A stretch of DNA of 64,000 bases. Source: Dallia pectoralis (taxonomy: Eukaryota; Chordata; Actinopteri; Esociformes; Umbridae). A model generated the notes under the pieces. The model was not told the DNA's origin. It saw nothing but the letters and a program-made list of their open reading frames with translations, and searched no databases. The stretch's first letter is position 1, and each line of letters begins with the position of its first letter. The translations under genes and the position numbers were made by a program. The stretch is from the NCBI GenBank assembly GCA_029465975.1, contig CM055747.1, positions 10,267,390-10,331,389 of the forward strand, read 5' to 3'. This document shows, piece after piece, positions 57,181-64,000 of the stretch.

Positions 57181-57548
57181 ATTTATTTATTTAACGTGAC
57201 CAGTTCAACATGTATCAGCTAGCTAACCAGCTAGCTAAACTCTTTATTTTTCACTTGCTGACTGTATGATTAACCCTTCACTGGATGATGTGAATACATT
57301 GCGGGTTTGCCAAAATGAGTTTTCTTTGCGGTAAAAATGCCGGATATTCTTACTTTAAGATTTAACATGTAGAAATGGTTCCGATTCTGTATGATAGATA
57401 TGTAATTTTTTAGATTAGAGCGTTGTTTTCTAATATTTTGACAGCATATTATTAAAAATACATTGGTTTGACAGTGGTACAGTTAATTTTGGTTACATGA
57501 TTCTGTAGTTTTAATGTATTATTTTGTCTTTGTGTTTTTGTCCTGAAG

Positions 57549-59730
57549 CCCAAAGCAACATTGCATTTGACAAAGTGCCCTCAAGCAGCAACTACCGCAA
57601 GCTATGTCACAAGCAAAGCCATCTGGCTATTCAGGTAAAAAATTTAAATAAAATTATTGCTTTGCACTTCATAGGTTGTAAGAGGTTTACCTCATCTCAT
57701 CTTCAACCGCTTATCCGGGGTCGGGTCGCGGGGGTAGCAGCTCTAGCAGGGGACCCCAGACTTCCCTTTCCCGGGCAACATTAGCCAGCTCTGACTGGGG
57801 AATCCCGAGGCGTTCCCAGGCCAGTGTCTAGATATAATCTCTCCACCTAGTCCTGGGTCTTCCCCGGGGTCTCCTCCCAGCTGGACGTGCCTGGAACACC
57901 TCTCTAGGGAGGCTCCCAGGTGGCATTCGTACAAGATGCCCGAACCACCTCAACTGGCTCCTTTCTATGCACAGGAGCAGCGGCTCTACTCCGAGTTCCT
58001 CTCGAATGACTGAGCTTCTCACCCTATCCCTAAGGGAGAGGCCAGCCAACTTTCTGAGAAAACCCATTTCGGCCGCTTGTACCCGCGATCTCGTTCTTTC
58101 GGTCATGACCCAGCTTTCATGACCATAGGTGTGGGTAGGAACAAAGATTGACCGGTAGATCGAGAGCTTTGCCTTTCGGCTCAGCTCTCTTTTCGTCACA
58201 ACGGTGCGGTGAAGCGAATGCAACACCGCCCCCGCTGCTCCGATCCTCCGACCAATCTCCCGCTCCATTGTTCCCTCACTCGCGAACAAGACCCCGAGGT
58301 ACTTGAACTCCTTCACTTGGAGTAAGGGCTCATTCTCTACCCGGAGTAGGCACTCCACCGGTTTCCTGCTGAGAGTCATGGCCTCAGATTTAGGTGCTAA
58401 CCCTCATCCCAGCCGCTTCACACTCGGCTGCGAACCGATCCAGTGAGTGCTGAAGGTCACCGACCGATGAGGCCATCAGGACCACATCATCCGCAAAAAG
58501 CAGTGATGTGACCATCAGCCCACCGAACGGGAACCCCTCCCCCCCATGACTACGCCTTGATATCCTGTCCATGAATATTACAAACAGGATTGGTGACAAA
58601 GCGCAGCCCTGGCGGAGGCCAACCCCCACCGGGAACAAATCCGACTTACTGCCGAGGACACGGACACAGCTCATGCTTTGAGCGTACAGAGATTGGATGG
58701 CCCTGAGAAGAGACCCCTCACCCCATACTCCCGCAGCACCTCCCACAAAAGATCCGGGGTACCCGGTCATACGCCTTCTCCAGATCCACAAAACACATGT
58801 AGACTGGATGGGCATACTCCCAGGCCCCCTCCAGGATCCTTGCGAGAGTAAAGAGCTGGTCCGTGGTTCCCCGGCCAGGACGAAAACCGCATTGTTCCTC
58901 TTCAATCTGAGGTTCGACTATTGGCCGAACCCTCCTTTCCAGCACTTTGGAGTACACTTTACCAGGGAGGCTGAGGAGTGTGATACCTCTGTAATTGGCA
59001 CACACTCTCTGGTCCCCATTTTTGAAGAGGGGAACCACCACCCCGGTCTGCCACTCCTCTGGCACTGTCCCAGACTTCCATGCAATGTTGAAGAGGCGTG
59101 TCAACCAAGACAGCCCTTCCCCACCCAAAGCTTTTAGCATTTCTGGACGAATCTCATCAGTCCCTGGGGCTTTGCCACTGTGGAGTTGTTTGACTACCTC
59201 AGCGACTTCCCCCAGGGAAACTGACGATGACCCTCCATCAGCCTCCAGCTCTGCCTCTATACTAGAGGGCGTGTAGGTCGGATTCAGGAGCTCCTCAAAA
59301 TGCTCTTTCCAGCGCCCGATCACATCATCATTTGAGGTCAACAGTGTCCCATCCTTACTGTACACAGCTTGGATGGTTCCCCGTTTTCCCCTTCTGAGGT
59401 GCCGAACGGTTTTCCAGAAGCATTTTGGTGCCGACCGAAAGTCCTTCTCCATACCAGAGGTTTACCATCATAACAGAATATATATACTATTCCAAATAAA
59501 AATGCAGAAGCAGAATATATATTTTAAATTGTGAAGTTATGTGTTCCGCCACAAATGTTGAAAGGACACTGATAATTATAATCCCTTATCCCTGGTGTCA
59601 AAGTAACTTTGAGTATGATGCATAAAAAATTACGCTCTGCTATGCACCTGAACATGGATTCAACATATATTTTACAGGATAACAGCAGAGAGGAAGCTCA
59701 AAAGGACCACGCTGATGCTTGGAAGTTGAT
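57549..59730 (+). CDS. Two phase-compatible exons of an unrecognised gene
   Basis: Exon 57549-57634 (QSNIAFDKVPSSSNYRKLCH, KQSHLAIQ) ends in phase 0 at a GTAAAA donor. Exon 59678-59730 (DNSREEAQKDHADAWKLM) begins in phase 0 after TTTTACAG and ends at GTAAGA. A possible third piece after TTTCGTAG near 60140 would end the frame quickly. The intron holds a Rex3 copy. No domain recognised; upstream exons not found. It may equally be the relic of a transposon gene. Confidence 0.35.
57692..59455 (-). mobile_element. Rex3 (RTE-clade) LINE, 5'-truncated
   Basis: An 11-bp target duplication AGAGGTTTACC flanks it exactly (57681-57691 and 59456-59466). The 3' end at 57692 is a short GATGA-type repeat tail on the minus strand, as in Rex3. 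Two stretches agree with Rex3 RT sequence as I remember it: ACAAAGCGCAGCCCTGGCGG near 58597 and ACCACCACCCCGGTCTGCCA near 59033. 5' truncation removes the endonuclease and first RT part. Confidence 0.88.
57696..59452 (-). pseudogene. Rex3 reverse transcriptase, frameshifted
   Basis: Minus strand in order: KCFWKTVRHLRRGKRG, GKAPGTDEIRPEMLKALGGE, EEQCGFRPGRGTTDQLF, MCFVDLEKAYDRVP, then after a shift near 58750 LRQGCALSPILFVIFMDRIS and LLFADDVVLMASSVGD (catalytic FADD). After a further shift near 58385 (two bases lost) come EAMTLSRKPVECLLRVENEP to RRPRGRPRTRWRDYI. A TAG near 57828 precedes the last 40 or so codons, which run into the tail. Two shifts and one stop make it inactive. Confidence 0.88.
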
Positions 59731-61194
59731 GTAAGATTTTTTATTCAAATATTAAAAATGCAAAATGAGGGATTACATTATCAACATTTACCTTGCATGA
59801 TTTACTACCTCTGACCAAGGAACAGTATTTATCCTTTATCATAAATCCATGCTATTGTGGGTTAACTATATTACAGCCATGTGCCACAATATCCCTAAAA
59901 GCATGCTTTGGGTGTATTCATATCAATATGGGGTTAATACTCAGGTGTCCACTTGTTTATAAATTATATGAAAATGTACCCCACATACAGTAATGCTATG
60001 CGATGTACCAAATCGAGTGTACATTTTTTCATGTAAAATGGGAATATTTCAATGCATATTCCAAATATATTTAAAACTTAGCATAGCCTATACTGATGAA
60101 TTAATAACTATGTGTGTAGCTAATTCTCTGCTTTCGTAGGACAGGCTCACACTGACACACACACAGCTCCGGCCGAACCCCGTGTGTCCGCTTTGCCTGT
60201 GCCAAAAACCGCAACTAGCGATACTTCTCTGCAGTGAACTGAAGGAAAAAGACAAAAGATATAGGCTACTTTTAAAATATTAGGTGAAATATTACTCAAC
60301 TCCACTAGAGAATGAGTCCCACATATTATGTATTAATAAGCCTAGACTGCGAATCTGATAATAAAAATTAACAGTCAACATTAATACAACAACGTTACAT
60401 GATTTAAAAAGCAAAATATTATACAGGCATTGACAGATCAGAGAAGCTGGGCTCTAGCTAAATCAGAAAAAAAATATTTATTAAGGTGGGTTGGTGGACG
60501 CAGATTCGGAAGGCCGGCGCCGATTGGGGTATCTATAATAACCAGGGTTTTTAATAAGTGGAAAAAGTAATAGATTCGCCTACATTTTGAGGCTGTCAAA
60601 CCTGTAATGTAGCCTCCTGCCTACGTTTGTTAACCTACCCATCACCGCCTGGTCTCTGCCGCCTTCAGTGGCTTCCAAAGCACCTGCTTCGGTTTCGTTC
60701 TCACGGGGAGTCTGGGACTGTGCTGGTGGGGGGGGGCACTTGGACAGGTGTCTGTCACTCCAGCCGGGCTGTTGTTCATGTCTTCTTGTCGTGCTGGTGC
60801 TGATGCTCAAGTAAGTCAGGTTCAGGTTCATCCGAAATAGCAAGGCTGGATGCTGTGATGCTGAACTCCTCGTTGCTAGCATGACAGGCACAGCAGGCGC
60901 CGCCAGGCTTTTTATTGGCGTCGACGAGCCGACTTTTAAAACATAAAAAGTTTGCCTTTTTGAATGGAATTACTGAAATAAATCAACATTTTGATGATAT
61001 TCTAATTATATGACAAGCACCTGTATACGATCTCAAATAAGATGTGCAGCAAGCTATCTAGACATCTTCAAAAATGTAATAATTATTTTTCAACTTGTCC
61101 CTAAAACTACATTAATGCTTAAAATAAAATGTTCATGTCATCATCACATCAGGTGTTTTTTTTTTTCAATTAAATTGCGAGCGATGGCACATAG
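59731..61194. other. Intergenic, nothing certain
   Basis: A 103-codon minus frame (60580-60891, proline-rich CPPPPAQSQTPRENETEAGA) sits beside a GC-rich patch (GGCGCCGCCAGG, 60896-60908) and could be a first exon of a minus-strand gene. No domain recognised. Confidence 0.25.
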
Positions 61195-61704
61195 TGTCAC
61201 AGTCCCTCCTCCATGATCTGGGTTAAGGATTGTTTTGTTCTGGGTAATGGCTGGTCCGTGTGTCCCTCCGGTGGCTCTGGGGAATTTGGGTGATTCCTCA
61301 AGCACCTGTCACACATCCTGATATGCAATTCCACTGGAGCAAAAAAGGGAGAACCTGACAACCAGTTTTCATCGGATGTCACGTATGTCGATCTCAGCCT
61401 ACGTTGTCCAGTTTGTTGTTTTGTTTGTCGTCAGTCCTTGTTCCATTACTTAACATTTGTCTGGCTCCCTCTCTTTTCCAGAATTTGCCTGTCTGTTCCT
61501 GCACCTTGGAGTATTCACTGGACACCATTCACCTCCTGGGAGAAGGTCACCTGGGATTCCGCCATCATCACCTGCACTCCTCACGTACGCTCCTGCCTGC
61601 TCTTCTACCTCATCTCATTAAATCAATATTTATGTTCACCGTATACCAGACTGCCGTGTCTTTCGTTCTGCATTTGGGTTCAGCTACACCACCAAACCCT
61701 GACA
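61195..61704 (+). repeat. Solo LTR
   Basis: Runs TGTCACAGTCCCTCC to AACCCTGACA (510 bp), with ATTAAA near 61617 as a poly(A)-type signal. Flanking CATAG (61190-61194) and CACAG (61705-61709) match at 4 of 5 bases. No internal region. Confidence 0.6.
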
Positions 61705-61917
61705 CACAGAAGCAAGCATGGCCAGTGTAGATTGCAAGTAACACTGAATTGCTCTTACTCAACATCTAGTATGCTATGTTTCAGTATAGATACTCAAAGT
61801 AACAAAGTAACTTGAGCCACAGATGTTTTGGGGCACAAACTAATTCCACAAGTTCCTTAAGTAGGATTGTTAGTTGCCATACACAATCTTCTGTATCAGT
61901 AATCTTTTCACCTATTA

Positions 61918-63288
61918 TCACAGAAGCCCCAAAAGAGCCCAGTTTTCTGTTGCCTGACCACCTAGCTTAATTTCCTTTTCATTTGATTCTGAGGGTGCTG
62001 ATTTGCCATCAGATTCCTGGTAGCGAAACTGCCTAATCCTGCGGTTGAGCTTGGAGTATGTAAATAATTTATTTACTTTAACAAAGTACCTGATATAAAT
62101 GGCTAGTTTTCCCCTCAAACAAATCATGACCAATGCATGGTGGGAGGCCTGGCTGACAGACATGAAAATATTTGAGGGAGTTGAATACAGAGTCAGATTT
62201 TAACCCTCTGGAGTCTGTTTCATTACCATAATTTAGTGTTTTTACTGCATCTCTGTAGTTTTGTACAGTTCTGGCAGTAGCAGGTTCATCAAAATCAAAC
62301 AGTCCAGCTCTAGGTGCAAGGCAGTATCGACAGCAGTAGTTGGAGGTGCTAACGTTTTCTGTGTATTCTCCTATGTTGTGAGACCCCAAATTATCACCAG
62401 TAATGCAAGAGACTGCTATCTCCAAACCATTTATTTCAAAATCTTTGAGATCAGACAGCATTGTAGAAAACAACTTGTCGTGGCCAAAATATTTAAAATC
62501 TACAAGAGCTGTACATTATCAATACAGGAGCGATAAAAAGGGTCAAAATCTGCCAAGAGGGTTGACAACTTCAGAGGGATCTTAATACAGTATAATCTTC
62601 AGAGATGCACCAAAGTCCATATATAGTGTGTTAGATTTGAACACAGACCATCACACACATCATTTAACACATGCGCAGAAGTAAATGTGGTGCTCTTTAT
62701 TGGCTTTGTACATTCCTGCCACACAACTGGATCCTTAAGCATATCTTTTAATGTATCTTTTATAGGGATGTACTGAGCATACCATTGTTTTTGGCTTTCA
62801 TCTATGCCTAAACTTATTGGTTGAGGATGAACATAGGTCAAGGTTCTCTGAAAATACTGCCTTCTCATATATTCCGTTTATACAGTGGAGCTACAGAATG
62901 CATGCAAATCTGTGTCCTCCAATGTCTTTAAAACACTTTCAATTTCTGACTCTGAAAGATTAATTTTGAACTCCAGGTAAACCTTGAGTTGATCTTGAGA
63001 GTACTGATAATTACGTTTATCAAGACTATTAAACTCTTCAACAATAATTTGTATGGTAGATGATGGAATTAGGTACTTGGCCTGTAACTTCATGTAAAAC
63101 ATACAGATTTTGTATACGTACAAACTTGTCGTAATAGCTGGGTTCAGAATATCCTCTGGCCCTTCATCAATAAGACAGCAAACCTTCTTGCGACAGCATG
63201 TATGGATGTGCCATCCTGGAGGAGCTGGACTACCTATTTTACAGTGTATTACATTTTTGTTTATCTTTGTAATTTTAACAACATTCAA
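61918..63288 (-). pseudogene. EnSpm-like transposase (second family), broken
   Basis: Minus-strand pieces in order: cysteine/histidine-rich N-terminus (HIHTCCRKKVCCLIDEGPED), LDKRNYQYSQDQLKVYLEFK; then MRRQYFQRTLTYVHPQPISL; then GLEIAVSCITGDNLGSHNIG (catalytic GDNLGSH), SNYCCRYCLAPR, FHVCQPGLPPCIGHDLFEG (D..H signature); then LNRRIRQFRY and KLGGQATENWALLGLL. Stops and shifts separate the four pieces (around 62870, 62600-62480, 62160). It differs clearly from the transposase at 37904, so the two belong to different families. Element ends not identified. Confidence 0.65.
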
Positions 63289-63888
63289 CCATTATTCTGA
63301 AATACTGAAAATAACATGTAAACTTTTAAGCAGTAAAATATATATATATATTTTTACAGTGTTTTGAATGGGTTAAATTGTGAAAACAGATTTCTTTTTA
63401 CAAATACTATCTGTATTAGAAATGACATATTTATATATAAAAAAAAAAGTATATCTTTAGATTAACAGTTAACATAGATATAAAATAATAATGTTAAATA
63501 CTGCTTTTTCACAGTTTATTAATGTATTTACGTATTTTGTCATTGTAGATTTTTTCCCATTGCAAAATGTGAAACACAGTGATTGCATTCCTCACTTCAT
63601 TTTTTAAAATCTGCTACAGATAATGTTCCTCAGATGTGCAACCAATAATAAGACATCCACTTCACTTCTTCTTGAAGTCTGTAGTAAAAGTATGGTTTTC
63701 CTTTAAAAGGTACTTATTACCACCCACATGATTATACCTTGGAGGGTACATTTGTGAGGTTTGTACCTTAAAGAACAAAAATGTACATTCACTGTACCTT
63801 TATTTCTGAGAGTGTAGCATTCAGTATTCTGTTTTCCGTGAATATGCCTAATCTGAGTAAATAATCATATTTCCCTCCTATTATCTAT
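63289..63888. other. AT-rich intergenic with MITE-like end
   Basis: 63710-63820 has repeated GTACxTT/AAGGTAC words and ends TTTATTTCTGAGAGTGTAG, like the end of a common fish MITE built on GGTACC-type repeats. Nothing else seen. Confidence 0.3.
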
Positions 63889-64000
63889 GTGTCACGAGTG
63901 AGCTAGGTCTTAGCTGGTGAGCACTAGGGTTGGTTAAGGGGTGCACTTCCTGTTTCTGTTCACTGTTTTGTTGTTACCTCGGGTGTCCCTTGTTAAGCTA
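63889..64000. repeat. Probable LTR start, cut by the window
   Basis: TGTCACGAGTGAGCTAGGTC resembles the beginning of other fish Gypsy LTRs (TGTCACG). It continues past base 64000, so neither family nor orientation can be settled. Confidence 0.35.

Noticed and set aside
58390..59137. Plus-strand frames at 58697-59137 and 58995-59276
   Set aside because: Antisense to the Rex3 reverse transcriptase, whose motifs and target duplication are clear.

Overview
The window is euchromatic-looking DNA from a teleost fish. The main evidence is a Rex3-type RTE retroposon, Tc1, hAT, Harbinger and EnSpm/CACTA transposases of fish type, sushi-like Ty3/Gypsy elements, a class I endogenous retrovirus, and two copies of the DUF4806 gene family that is multiplied in fish. 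Genes have introns with GT-AG sites. There are no operons, and I saw no tRNA, rRNA or CRISPR array. Nearly all coding sequence belongs to mobile elements, and most of it is broken.

Layout. 1-3476: 5' half of a Gypsy (chromovirus-like) element on the minus strand, cut by the window edge. 4443-8295: a DUF4806 gene on the plus strand with one in-frame stop; its last intron carries a Tc1 fragment that is itself split by a small hAT element. 8296-16300: repeat-rich intergenic DNA with a 47-bp perfect hairpin, a diverged repeat pair, a broken Gag-like fragment, a lone retroviral-type LTR and miniature-element ends. 16604-33570: a four-level nest. An outer hAT-type element holds a second hAT-type element, which holds an 8.6-kb Gypsy element, which holds a 5.8-kb endogenous retrovirus in the opposite orientation. 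Target duplications can be read at every level. 33994-36617: a CACTA-ended non-autonomous element full of minisatellites. 37904-39855: a broken EnSpm-like transposase. 40190-46934: a second, damaged DUF4806-type gene with a solo LTR inside an exon and a large internal tandem duplication. 47122-49568: a retroelement-like open frame with a 24-bp repeat, then the last three exons of a hAT transposase. 50776-52616: another hAT transposase pseudogene (minus). 53281-53977: a two-exon P2X7-C-terminal-like gene (minus). 54572-57180: Harbinger remnant and a MITE-like element. 57549-59730: two phase-compatible exons of an unrecognised gene, with a 5'-truncated Rex3 in the intron. 61195-64000: solo LTR, EnSpm-like pseudogene (minus), and the start of another LTR.

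The most interesting items are: (1) the four-level nest, whose LTR divergences rise from inside to outside as the order of insertion predicts; (2) the innermost retrovirus, which has an intact gag, a tRNA-Pro primer site and LTRs differing at only 2 of 625 positions, but no pol or env, so it was probably mobilised in trans; (3) a well-formed candidate -1 frameshift signal (GTTAAAC, 7-nt spacer, 8-bp stem) between gag and pol of the host Gypsy element; and (4) the duplicated DUF4806 gene. All similarity statements come from reading the sequence by eye; no database was searched.
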